Assembly (NCBI RefSeq): GCF_037081775.1
Contig: NZ_JBAMHQ010000002.1
Span: forward strand, 340,259 to 404,258
DNA from: Haladaptatus sp. ZSTT2
GTDB lineage: Archaea; Halobacteriota; Halobacteria; Halobacteriales; Halococcaceae
Direction: 5' to 3'
Length of the DNA: 64,000 nt
Numbering within the stretch: position 1 is the stretch's first letter; every line of letters begins with the position of its first letter. A program made the translations under genes and the position numbers. A model generated the notes under the pieces. That model was not told the DNA's origin and made no database searches. It saw nothing but the letters and a program-made list of their open reading frames with translations. Positions 8,311-15,838 of this stretch are shown here, piece after piece.

Positions 8311-8325
8311 TGTCACGAGGTGACA
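8311..8325. promoter_or_regulatory. 15-bp palindrome TGTCACGAGGTGACA (operator candidate, copy 2)
   Basis: A perfect inverted repeat (TGTCAC, GAG, GTGACA) between the T-rich TATA-like element CCTTTTTGTAG (8300-8310) and the ATG at 8331. It overlaps the expected transcription start, a repressor-like position. It matches the palindrome at 5310-5324 in 14 of 15 bases. Confidence 0.65.
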
Positions 8326-8330
8326 TACAT

Positions 8331-9710
8331 ATGCCTGTAGACACAGTCATCAGTGGGGGCACGCTCGTCACTTCGACCGACATGTTCGACGCGAGTCTCG
8401 CCATCGACGGTGGGAAAATCGTCGCCGTCGGCACCGACGAATCGATGCCGGACGCGGACGAAGTCGTCGATGCAAGCGGGATGCTCGTCATGCCGGGAAT
8501 CATCGACCCGCACGTTCACATCGAAGACCACTTTTCGGTTGATACGTACGAAACGGGAACTGGGGCAGCCGCCCTCGGGGGCGTCACGACGTACATCGAC
8601 TTCGCGTGGCAGGCGTGGGTTGGTGAGTTGAGCAACTACGAAGAAGAGGGCACCCTCATGGAGGGCATCGAGGAAAAGAAAGAGAAAGGCAAGAAGGCAA
8701 TCATCGATTACAGCGTTCACGGCGCGCTCACGCGCCAAGACCCCGCCGTGCTCGATGAACTCGAAGACGCGGTGGAAGCGGGCGTTACCTCGTTCAAGAT
8801 GTTCACGGCCTACGAAATCGGCCTCGACAACGGGTTCATGAACACCGTCCTCCAACGCATCGCGGAACTCGATGCCGTTGGCGTGTTCCACACCGAAGAC
8901 CCCGACGTGTGCGACGAACTGACCGCGCAGTTCCAAGAAGAGGGGAAAGGCGACCCGACGTGGTATCCACAGTCGCGCCCCGACTACGCAGAGGCCATGG
9001 CTGCAGAGGACGCTGTGCGGATGGCGACCGAAGCCGGTGCGAAGTACTACGGCATCCACACGAGCTGTCGGAAGTCCGCGGACGTCCTCGAACAGTTCCA
9101 GGTCGATGGCTCGCTCGTCCGCGGCGAGACGTGTACCCACTATCTCGCCCTCGACGACTCGATTTACGGCGAACTCGGCAATCAGGCGATGATTGCGCCG
9201 CCAATCCGCAAGCCAGACGACAACGAAGCGATGTTCGAACACCTCCAGAAGGGCACGCTCGGCGTGGTCTCGACCGACCACTGTGGGTACAAACTGGAAG
9301 GAAAGAACGTCGATAACTGGTGGGAGAGCACCTTCGGCGCAAACGGCCTGCAAGCGAGCCTTCCGGTGGTTCACGACGAAGCGGTGAACAACCGTGGTTT
9401 CTCCTATCCGTTCCTCGTGCGCGTGATGAGCACGTATCCAGCCCAGACGTTCGGCCTCACGGAGAAGGGGTCGCTTGACCCCGGTTCTGACGCCGACATC
9501 GTCCTGTTCGACCCGAACGAGACGTACACCATCAAAGCAGAAGACAACGCCTCTGCGGCTGACTTCTCCATCTACGAAGGCAAAGAGGTCACCGGCCGCG
9601 TCAAGCAGACGTACGTCCGCGGCGAATGCGTCGCGAAAGACGGCGAGGTCGTTGGGTCGCCGGGCCACGGCGAGTTCGTCGTGCGCGACATTCCAGACTG
9701 GAGCGTCTGA
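8331..9710 (+). CDS. Dihydropyrimidinase / hydantoinase family cyclic amidohydrolase
   Basis: 459 residues from ATG at 8331, right after the TATA-palindrome promoter; an upstream in-frame start at 8295 would read through the promoter. Binuclear-metal amidohydrolase motifs are present: DPHVHIEDHF (first metal histidines), SFKMFTAYE (the carboxylated lysine of dihydropyrimidinases), HTEDPD, GIHTSCRKS and the late aspartate in GVVSTDHCGY. The family opens dihydropyrimidine, hydantoin or allantoin rings to N-carbamoyl acids. The neighbouring M20 carbamoylase-type enzyme, amidase and aminotransferase could process the products. Cytoplasmic; the exact ring substrate is unknown. Confidence 0.92.
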   Translation: MPVDTVISGGTLVTSTDMFDASLAIDGGKIVAVGTDESMPDADEVVDASGMLVMPGIIDPHVHIEDHFSVDTYETGTGAAALGGVTTYIDFAWQAWVGELSNYEEEGTLMEGIEEKKEKGKKAIIDYSVHGALTRQDPAVLDELEDAVEAGVTSFKMFTAYEIGLDNGFMNTVLQRIAELDAVGVFHTEDPDVCDELTAQFQEEGKGDPTWYPQSRPDYAEAMAAEDAVRMATEAGAKYYGIHTSCRKSADVLEQFQVDGSLVRGETCTHYLALDDSIYGELGNQAMIAPPIRKPDDNEAMFEHLQKGTLGVVSTDHCGYKLEGKNVDNWWESTFGANGLQASLPVVHDEAVNNRGFSYPFLVRVMSTYPAQTFGLTEKGSLDPGSDADIVLFDPNETYTIKAEDNASAADFSIYEGKEVTGRVKQTYVRGECVAKDGEVVGSPGHGEFVVRDIPDWSV

Positions 9711-9804
9711 GCCACCGACACCTGTCAATTTTTGTGCGAATGTGCCCCATAAATCACCCGCAGAGGGGACACTCTTTTATTGGTACGGAGTAACATGATG
9801 GTAG

Positions 9805-11574
9805 ATGAGTAGCGTACACAAGCGGCCCGAAGCCGAGGAACCTGCGGAGGAACCGGTTCCGCAGTTTCCCCACGCGAACTGCGTCGCAGTCCGCGTGATG
9901 GCGAACGTCCTTGAATCGACGTTTGGCCCCCGGTCACGCGACAAACTGGTCGTCAACCAAGTCGCCACGCAACACGAACCCGAAAACGAAGGACTCCCGA
10001 AAATGGACGACTTCACCGTGGCGAACGACGGTGCGACCCTCTTGAACGCCCTTCCACTCGAACACCCCGTTGCGCCCATCGTCACGCGGATTCTCGGCCC
10101 GGAACGCCCGGGAGAAACGTCTGTCGAAGGCCAAGACATCCCCGACGGCGTCTCTGGAGGCGTTATTCTGACTGGGGCCTTACTGTCGAACGCCGAAGAC
10201 CTGCTTGAACTGGGGCTGCACTCCTACGACATTCGACAGGGCTACGCCATCGCCCTCGAACAGGCGCTTTCTACCCTCTCTGCACACTCGAAGCCGCTCT
10301 CAGTATTCGACGACCCGGCGGCAACCGCCCACGCGATCGCGCGCACGGCGATGACGGGCAACGACATCGGCGGCCTCGCAGACGAGTGGGCGTCGCTCGC
10401 GGTGGCGGCAGTGGACGAAATCGGACGACCAACCGAGGAGACGTTCAGCGTTCGATGTCTCGGAGAAGGGTCGCTTTCCGACTCTCGACTCGTCCACGGA
10501 GCGATTCTCGACCGCAACACGCGCGCGAGCGACGAGATGCCGCGACACGTAGAAGAGGCGACGGTGCTCCTGCTCGACGGCCACAACTCGGGCGGGCTTC
10601 AAGACCCGAAATGGGACGAGAATATGGTCATGCAACTCGAATCGCGGAGCCAACTTGACGACTTAGACGCCCACCACGCCGCCCGCCGGAAGGCGGTGGT
10701 TGACCACTACGTCTCGCTCGGCGTCGATGTCGTCATCACGCGGCTCGGCATTAGTCAGGAGTATCAACGTCTGCTCGCGGATGCAGGCATCATGGGGATT
10801 CGGGGCGTGAGCGTCCTCGAAATGAAGCAGTGTGCGCGAGCCACGGGTGCGAGGCTTGTGCGTCACCCCGGCGACGTGTCTGCAGACGACCTCGGATACG
10901 CGGGGAGCGTCTCTGAGGTGCGCATCGAACCGCGACGCGGCCGCCGGAAGAACCGCTACATGACCGTCATCGACGGGTGTGAGGGGGCAAATGGCGTCGC
11001 TGCCGAAATTCACGGCGTCTCCGGCCAACCCGCAGACCAAGCCGCGACTGAACTCAGAAAGGCAGCCGCCGCGCTCGCTGCGGCTCGCGGTGAGGGAGGT
11101 GCAAAAACGGGCGTCGTTCCGGGCGCGGGTGCAATCGAACTCACGCTTGCGTCTGCCGTTCGTGGGCACGCACCGCAGGTTTCGAGCCGCGCACAGCTCG
11201 CCGTCGAGGCGTTCGCAGACGCGCTCGAACGTACGGTCGCGGCGCTCATCGACAACGGCGGCCACGACCGCCTCTCGGTGCTCGCAAACCTCCACGCTGC
11301 CCGTGCTGGTGGCGACACCGAAATCGGCTTCGTCTACCCGGACGGTAAGATATCGAACGCTGTCGACGCTGGCGTTCTCGACCCGACTGACTACAAACAA
11401 CGCCTGCTCGTGACCGCTACCGAGGTCGCAGACCTCATCCTCCGCGTCGACGACGCGATTGACGCCACCTTCTCTGAGGAACCGGCCGGGCCGGGCGACG
11501 TCATCTACGAAGACCGCGCGGAGAACCACCTCGACTACTTAGAGGAAAATCCCGGCACGCGCTGGGACCGGTAA
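9805..11574 (+). CDS. Divergent TCP-1/cpn60 (group II chaperonin) family paralogue
   Basis: 589 residues, clearly homologous to thermosome subunits along the whole length: TFGPRSRDKLVV near 39, NDGAT at 74-78, an ATP-motif region at 114, and C-terminal QLAVEAFADALERT, NGGHDRLSVL and LILRVDDAID. It departs from thermosomes at key places. The ATP motif GDGTT is replaced by DGVSG, about a dozen residues are inserted before it (100-112), and the NAG motif reads NGG. TATA-like TTTTATTG sits 24-31 nt before the ATG. It is not a housekeeping subunit by sequence, and it stands among catabolic enzymes. A dedicated or non-folding role is inference. Confidence 0.88.
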   Translation: MSSVHKRPEAEEPAEEPVPQFPHANCVAVRVMANVLESTFGPRSRDKLVVNQVATQHEPENEGLPKMDDFTVANDGATLLNALPLEHPVAPIVTRILGPERPGETSVEGQDIPDGVSGGVILTGALLSNAEDLLELGLHSYDIRQGYAIALEQALSTLSAHSKPLSVFDDPAATAHAIARTAMTGNDIGGLADEWASLAVAAVDEIGRPTEETFSVRCLGEGSLSDSRLVHGAILDRNTRASDEMPRHVEEATVLLLDGHNSGGLQDPKWDENMVMQLESRSQLDDLDAHHAARRKAVVDHYVSLGVDVVITRLGISQEYQRLLADAGIMGIRGVSVLEMKQCARATGARLVRHPGDVSADDLGYAGSVSEVRIEPRRGRRKNRYMTVIDGCEGANGVAAEIHGVSGQPADQAATELRKAAAALAAARGEGGAKTGVVPGAGAIELTLASAVRGHAPQVSSRAQLAVEAFADALERTVAALIDNGGHDRLSVLANLHAARAGGDTEIGFVYPDGKISNAVDAGVLDPTDYKQRLLVTATEVADLILRVDDAIDATFSEEPAGPGDVIYEDRAENHLDYLEENPGTRWDR

Positions 11575-11699
11575 CAACCGTTCGCGTTTTGCGGCGATTT
11601 CGGTGCGAACTTCCCCGTTTTACTCCGTTTCATGCACCATACTGCCGGTTTTCTCTGACTGAAAATGGCAAGTAATGTGACAACTCGGTAAAGACTTAA

Positions 11700-11712
11700 C
11701 CAGTTTCACTGG
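11700..11712. promoter_or_regulatory. Short inverted repeat CCAGTTTCACTGG in the deacetylase-gene promoter
   Basis: A perfect 5-bp inverted repeat with a 3-base centre, lying 18-30 nt before the ATG at 11730 and just after a TATA-like GACTTAACC. The position is compatible with a repressor site at the transcription start; a single short palindrome could also arise by chance. Confidence 0.3.
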
Positions 11713-11729
11713 GAATTACAGCCTGACGC

Positions 11730-12569
11730 ATGACAAAAGCTACCGTTTGCCTATCGTACGATTTCGACGCCGTATCGACCTGGCTGTGGTCCTACGATTC
11801 GTGGGACGAACCAACCCGACACTCCCGCGGTGTGTTCGGTGCCGAGGTTGGCGCGCCACGACTGCTCGACCTGCACGACAAATACGACATTCCTGCGACG
11901 TGGTTCATTCCTGGCCACACCATCGACAGTTTCCCTGAGATTAGTGGAGAGGTTTGGGATCGTGGCTACGACATCCAACACCACGGGTGGAGTCACACTG
12001 GCCCAGCAACGTTCGAATCAGAAGAAGCAGAACGCGCAGACGTCGAACGCGCCGTCGACTGCATCGTTGATCTCACCGGCCGCAAGCCAACCGGCTATCG
12101 CTCGCCGGCATGGGACTTTTCTTCACACACCCTCGACATCTTAGAAGATATCGGCATCGAGTGGGATTCGAGCAAGATGGCTTCTGACTTCAAACCGCAC
12201 TACACCTACGGCGGGTGGAGCGCCCCAGAAGACGGCCCATACGACCGCGGCGAACCAACCGACATTGTCGAACTCCCCGTCTCGTGGCAGCGCGACGACT
12301 GGCCGCCGTTCACGTTCACGTGGGCACGCCCACACCGCATGGGGTACGTCAGTGAAGATTCCATCTTCCAGCGCTGGTACGACCAATTCGACTGGATGTA
12401 CGACAACGTCGATGATGGCGTGTTCATCCTCACGATGCACCCACAGGTTATCGGTCAGGGCCACCGGCTCATGCGCTTAGAGAAACTCATCCAGCACATG
12501 CAGACCAAGCCCGGCGTCGAGTTCAAAGAGATGGACACCGTCGCCACCGAGTTCAGAGAAGCGAACTAA
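11730..12569 (+). CDS. Polysaccharide-deacetylase-fold hydrolase (PuuE / cyclic imidase-like)
   Basis: 279 residues with NodB-homology motifs: the catalytic aspartate in LSYDFDA (about 10-14), the metal histidines in HHGWSHTGP, YRSPAWDFS, and HPQVIGQGHR near the C-terminus. This close-packed form with a tryptophan-rich middle resembles the PuuE allantoinase, cyclic-imide hydrolase and HpPgdA branch more than secreted chitin deacetylases, and there is no signal peptide. Hydrolysis of a cyclic imide or ureide in the cytoplasm fits the neighbouring hydantoinase-type genes; that substrate class is inference. It is convergent with the MmgE/PrpD gene. Confidence 0.88.
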   Translation: MTKATVCLSYDFDAVSTWLWSYDSWDEPTRHSRGVFGAEVGAPRLLDLHDKYDIPATWFIPGHTIDSFPEISGEVWDRGYDIQHHGWSHTGPATFESEEAERADVERAVDCIVDLTGRKPTGYRSPAWDFSSHTLDILEDIGIEWDSSKMASDFKPHYTYGGWSAPEDGPYDRGEPTDIVELPVSWQRDDWPPFTFTWARPHRMGYVSEDSIFQRWYDQFDWMYDNVDDGVFILTMHPQVIGQGHRLMRLEKLIQHMQTKPGVEFKEMDTVATEFREAN

Positions 12570-12581
12570 ACCCACGTCGAA

Positions 12582-12588
12582 TTTTTTT
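12582..12588 (+). terminator. T7 terminator between convergent genes
   Basis: Seven T residues 12 nt after the deacetylase-fold gene's stop, in the 31-bp convergent gap with the MmgE/PrpD gene. Confidence 0.5.
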
Positions 12589-12600
12589 AAACCGGGTTCC

Positions 12601-13965
12601 TCAGAGCGGTGCGACGATGTCACGAACACTCGGCTGGTCGCGCAGCGCGAGCAGTTTGTCGACCGTCTCTTCTGCGACCGATTCGGACACGGCTCTCGTC
12701 GCACAATCGATGAACTTCGCCCGCAGTTCGGCGTCTGAAAGCGGATTGTTCGGCGTTCCCGGCGGCTCGGTGAGCGTCGCTTCGTAAGTGTCACCGTCCG
12801 TTGTCGTCAGTTCGACGAGCACGTCGTTCGATTTGTAGGGCAGGCTCTCATCGACCTCGAAAATCGCTCGCTCGCGCACACGTTGTACCGTCTCTTCCCC
12901 GATAGCATCGTCTTCGAAGGCGTCGAGTGAAACCGTATCGAGCGCCACCGCACACGCGAGGGCGTACTCCATCGAAAACTTCGCTTCGAGGCCGGTCTGC
13001 GGGTCGGGATGTGAAAGCGCGTCGCCCGCCCCACCGGAAGCCGTCGATTTGATTTGTTCGACGTCTGCTGGTTCGATGTCGTGAGTCGACACGAGGTCTT
13101 GGGCAGCGGCAATGCTCGTGTGGGTGAAGTAACAACACGGGTAGGCTTTGATGCTAATGCCCGTCTCAACCAGTCGCCACGGGTCACCGGGTGGTTTCGC
13201 CACCCGCTCTGCCCCCGTTCCGTACCGGTCCCAGAACCCACGTGACCCGCTTACTGCGGCCTCGTCTGCGGTGAAGCCTTCTGCAGCGAGTTGCGCGGCG
13301 GTGACGCCGGAGCGCCCGGACAATCCCGCGTGCAACGGCTTCGTCATCGACCCGAAGTTTCGCTTGAGCCCAGAGGGCATTGAGGCGGCGATGTTGAGCG
13401 CGCGTTTCGTCTCCTCAGCAGACAGCCCGAGGAGCTGCGAGGCTGCCGCCGCCGCCCCGAACGTCCCGAACGTGGCCGTCGGATGCCAGCCGAGTTCGTA
13501 GTGGGTGGGGCTGATTGGCTCTGCGACGTAGCACTCGGCTTCGTAGCCTGCGGCGAACGCCGTGATGAGGTCTTTGCCGCTCGCGTCAAGTTGCTCTGCG
13601 AGGGCGAGTGCGGGGGCGACCATCGGAACGCTCGGATGGCCGTCCATGGCCCACGAGAGGTCGTCGAAATCGAGTGCGTGACCCGCAGTACCGTTTGCGA
13701 GCACCGCGTCTGCGAGTGCGGCGTGGGTTCCGGTTCCGAGAATTTTCACCCCGCCGTTTTCGGGTGCGGTCGGTGTGGCGATGGCGCTCGCGCGTTTGCC
13801 CGCGTCAGCGACGACGCCAGCGAGCGTGACGCCAACGGTATCTGCGAACGCTCGTTCGATGGTTTCGATGGTACTCTCGGGGACGTCCTTGTAGGACAAC
13901 CCGGCGACGAACGTTGCGAGCACGTCTTCGGGAGTTTGGGTAGTCTCCGCTGACGACTGGGTCAT
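12601..13965 (-). CDS. MmgE/PrpD family protein
   Basis: 454 residues, the normal family length. The N-terminal helical domain includes GTAGHALDFDDLSWAM and HPSVPMVAPALALAE; the middle GWHPTATFGTFGAAAA and KPLHAGLSGR are characteristic PrpD-fold segments. Characterised relatives are 2-methylcitrate dehydratase (PrpD) and immune-responsive cis-aconitate decarboxylase, but haloarchaeal genomes carry many paralogues of unknown substrate beside HyuA/HyuB genes, as here. A degenerate copy of the TGTCAC palindrome lies 38-52 nt upstream of the ATG, just beyond an AT-rich TATA-like stretch. Activity is probably dehydration or decarboxylation of a dicarboxylic or tricarboxylic acid. Confidence 0.9.
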   Translation of the reverse strand: MTQSSAETTQTPEDVLATFVAGLSYKDVPESTIETIERAFADTVGVTLAGVVADAGKRASAIATPTAPENGGVKILGTGTHAALADAVLANGTAGHALDFDDLSWAMDGHPSVPMVAPALALAEQLDASGKDLITAFAAGYEAECYVAEPISPTHYELGWHPTATFGTFGAAAAASQLLGLSAEETKRALNIAASMPSGLKRNFGSMTKPLHAGLSGRSGVTAAQLAAEGFTADEAAVSGSRGFWDRYGTGAERVAKPPGDPWRLVETGISIKAYPCCYFTHTSIAAAQDLVSTHDIEPADVEQIKSTASGGAGDALSHPDPQTGLEAKFSMEYALACAVALDTVSLDAFEDDAIGEETVQRVRERAIFEVDESLPYKSNDVLVELTTTDGDTYEATLTEPPGTPNNPLSDAELRAKFIDCATRAVSESVAEETVDKLLALRDQPSVRDIVAPL

Positions 13966-14002
13966 GATAGTGGGTGTTTGGGCGAGGGTGGCTAAAAGAT
14001 TG

Positions 14003-14017
14003 TGTCACCGAGCCACA
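14003..14017. promoter_or_regulatory. Degenerate copy of the TGTCAC-NNN-GTGACA palindrome before the MmgE/PrpD gene
   Basis: TGTCAC, CGA, GCCACA: one arm is exact and the other has two mismatches. It lies 38-52 nt upstream of the ATG at 13965, immediately upstream of a TATA-like stretch, the same placement as the exact copy before the aminotransferase. Weaker than copies 1 and 2 because of the mismatches. Confidence 0.35.
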
Positions 14018-14029
14018 CAGCCCGCCGAT

Positions 14030-15838
14030 TCAGGCGCGCAGTTCGGTGGTCGCAGCCATGTCGAGTTCGCCGTCTTCGATGACGACGCCGTAGTTCTCGC
14101 GGGCGTCTTCGACCGAGACGAGCCCATCGAGATAGTCCTCGTACACCTGTGCAGCGGGGCGCTCGTGTGGGTCGCCATAACCGCCACCGCTCGCGGTTTT
14201 GATGAGCACGCGGTCGTTCGCCTCGAACTTGTAACCCGATTCCTTCGAGTTCAAGTCGATGACTTCGCCGTCTGCTTTGATGTGTTTGAGGTCACCGTGA
14301 GTCCCCTCGCCGCCGCCGAACAGCCCGTGTGGGCGGTAGGTGTTCCCGTCGCCCTCCATCGTCATCACAGCGTTCGTGAGGAAGCGCGACTCGCGGACGA
14401 TGCCGTGGCCGCCGCGGTGCTTGCCCGCGCCGTGGCCGTCCTCGCGGAGGTGGTAGCGTTCGACGCGCATCGGATGGGAGAGTTCGATGTCCTCGACCGG
14501 CCGATTTTTCGTGTTGTGAACAAGCGCGTCGACCGCATCGAGGCCGTCTGCGGCCGGGCGGCCCCCGTAGGAGCCTTCGTTGACTTCGAGATACACCCAG
14601 TATTCGCCCTTGTCGTCGGTGCCGCCGTAGCTGACGAAGTACACCTGTCCGCAGGTGCCGGCGCACACTTTGTCTGGTAAGGCGTCCGCGAGCGCCTTGA
14701 TGATGAGGTCGCTCATCTTGTCCACCTGGTTGATGCGGGCGAACGCCGAGGTTGGCGGCGTCGGATTGAACATACAACCCGGGCGCGCCTTCGGATGGAC
14801 CGGTTTGAACGTCCCCGAGTTCTGTGGCAGGTACTCGTCGCGCACGAAGGTGTCCATCAGCAGCGACCGGATGGTAAAGTAGATACACACGTCCGTAGAG
14901 CCGTGGAACGGGACGTTGTACCCCGTCGGCGTCTGGTCTGCGGACTCACTCATGTCCACCGTGATGTCGCTGCCATCAACGGTGACTTCGACGGCGATTT
15001 TCAGGCGTTTGCCACGATTGCGCCCGTCGTCGTCTAAGTAGTCTTCTGCGTAGTAGGTGCCGTCTGGAATCTTACGAATCTCGTTTCGAAGCAGGGCTTC
15101 TGCGTAGTCCATGAGCGCCTCACCGGCGTTCTGGATTTCTTCTAAGCCGTACTTTTCGACGAGCGCGAGATAGCGGTCTTTGCCCACGTTACACGAGGAA
15201 ATCTGGGCTTGCAGGTCACCGATGACTTCGCGCGGGGTGCGCACGTTGTCCTCAATGAAGTTCCAGATTTCATCGACGCGTTCGCCCTCGTCGAACACTT
15301 TGGTCGCCCGAAAGAGGCTGCCTTCCGCGTACATGTCCTCTAAGTCGATGGCGAGGCCGGGCGTCGCAGAGCCGATGTCCAAGTGGTGAGCCGTGTTCGC
15401 AGACCATGCGATGTGTTCGCCCTCGTAGAAGATGGGGACGGCGACCGCAATGTCCGGCGAGTGGCTCGCGCCGTAGTGAGGGTGGTTGTGGATGAACACG
15501 TCGCCTTCGTTGATGATGTCCTCGCGTTCGACACCGCGCTCTTCGAAGGTGTCGTACATCCCCTGTAAGTAGCCAATGAGCGAGCCAACGTGCATCGGCG
15601 TCGAGTCGCTTTCACACAGCTCTCTGCAGTCGGTCGTGAAGATGCCTGCGCCCATGTCCTCGCTCTCCCTGATAATCGAGGAGTACGACGAGCGGATGAG
15701 CTTGTAGCCCATCTCTTGGGCAATCGTATCGAGTTCGCCGCCGATGACTTGCATCGTGACGGGGTCGATATCGCGGTCTTTCAGGATGTCTATCGCGCTG
15801 GTCTGTACCGTCTCGTCCTCTGGTCTGTCTGAACTCAT
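14030..15838 (-). CDS. hyuB: Hydantoinase B / oxoprolinase family protein (first pair)
   Basis: 602 residues, typical for HyuB. Conserved segments include IDILKDRDIDPVTMQVIGGEL at the start, GDVFIHNHPHYGASHSPD, and the glycine-rich SGGGYGDPHERPA near the end. HyuB pairs with HyuA to open hydantoins or N-methylhydantoins, 5-oxoproline-like lactams or caprolactam with ATP, or carboxylates ketones in acetone/acetophenone carboxylases. Its start overlaps the hyuA stop by four bases (ATGA), so the subunits are coupled. The usual NDP motif reads NHP here, a difference from the second pair. The substrate is unknown. Confidence 0.93.
   Translation of the reverse strand: MSSDRPEDETVQTSAIDILKDRDIDPVTMQVIGGELDTIAQEMGYKLIRSSYSSIIRESEDMGAGIFTTDCRELCESDSTPMHVGSLIGYLQGMYDTFEERGVEREDIINEGDVFIHNHPHYGASHSPDIAVAVPIFYEGEHIAWSANTAHHLDIGSATPGLAIDLEDMYAEGSLFRATKVFDEGERVDEIWNFIEDNVRTPREVIGDLQAQISSCNVGKDRYLALVEKYGLEEIQNAGEALMDYAEALLRNEIRKIPDGTYYAEDYLDDDGRNRGKRLKIAVEVTVDGSDITVDMSESADQTPTGYNVPFHGSTDVCIYFTIRSLLMDTFVRDEYLPQNSGTFKPVHPKARPGCMFNPTPPTSAFARINQVDKMSDLIIKALADALPDKVCAGTCGQVYFVSYGGTDDKGEYWVYLEVNEGSYGGRPAADGLDAVDALVHNTKNRPVEDIELSHPMRVERYHLREDGHGAGKHRGGHGIVRESRFLTNAVMTMEGDGNTYRPHGLFGGGEGTHGDLKHIKADGEVIDLNSKESGYKFEANDRVLIKTASGGGYGDPHERPAAQVYEDYLDGLVSVEDARENYGVVIEDGELDMAATTELRA

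Noticed and set aside
8313..9728. 471-codon open frame on the minus strand across the dihydropyrimidinase-like gene
   Set aside because: It mirrors the real gene in the opposite strand; long antisense frames are expected in GC-rich haloarchaeal DNA. It has no family motifs, and the plus-strand gene has all metal ligands.
11677..11682. GTGACA before the deacetylase-fold gene as another TGTCAC palindrome
   Set aside because: Only one arm is present; the expected left arm reads GCAAGT.
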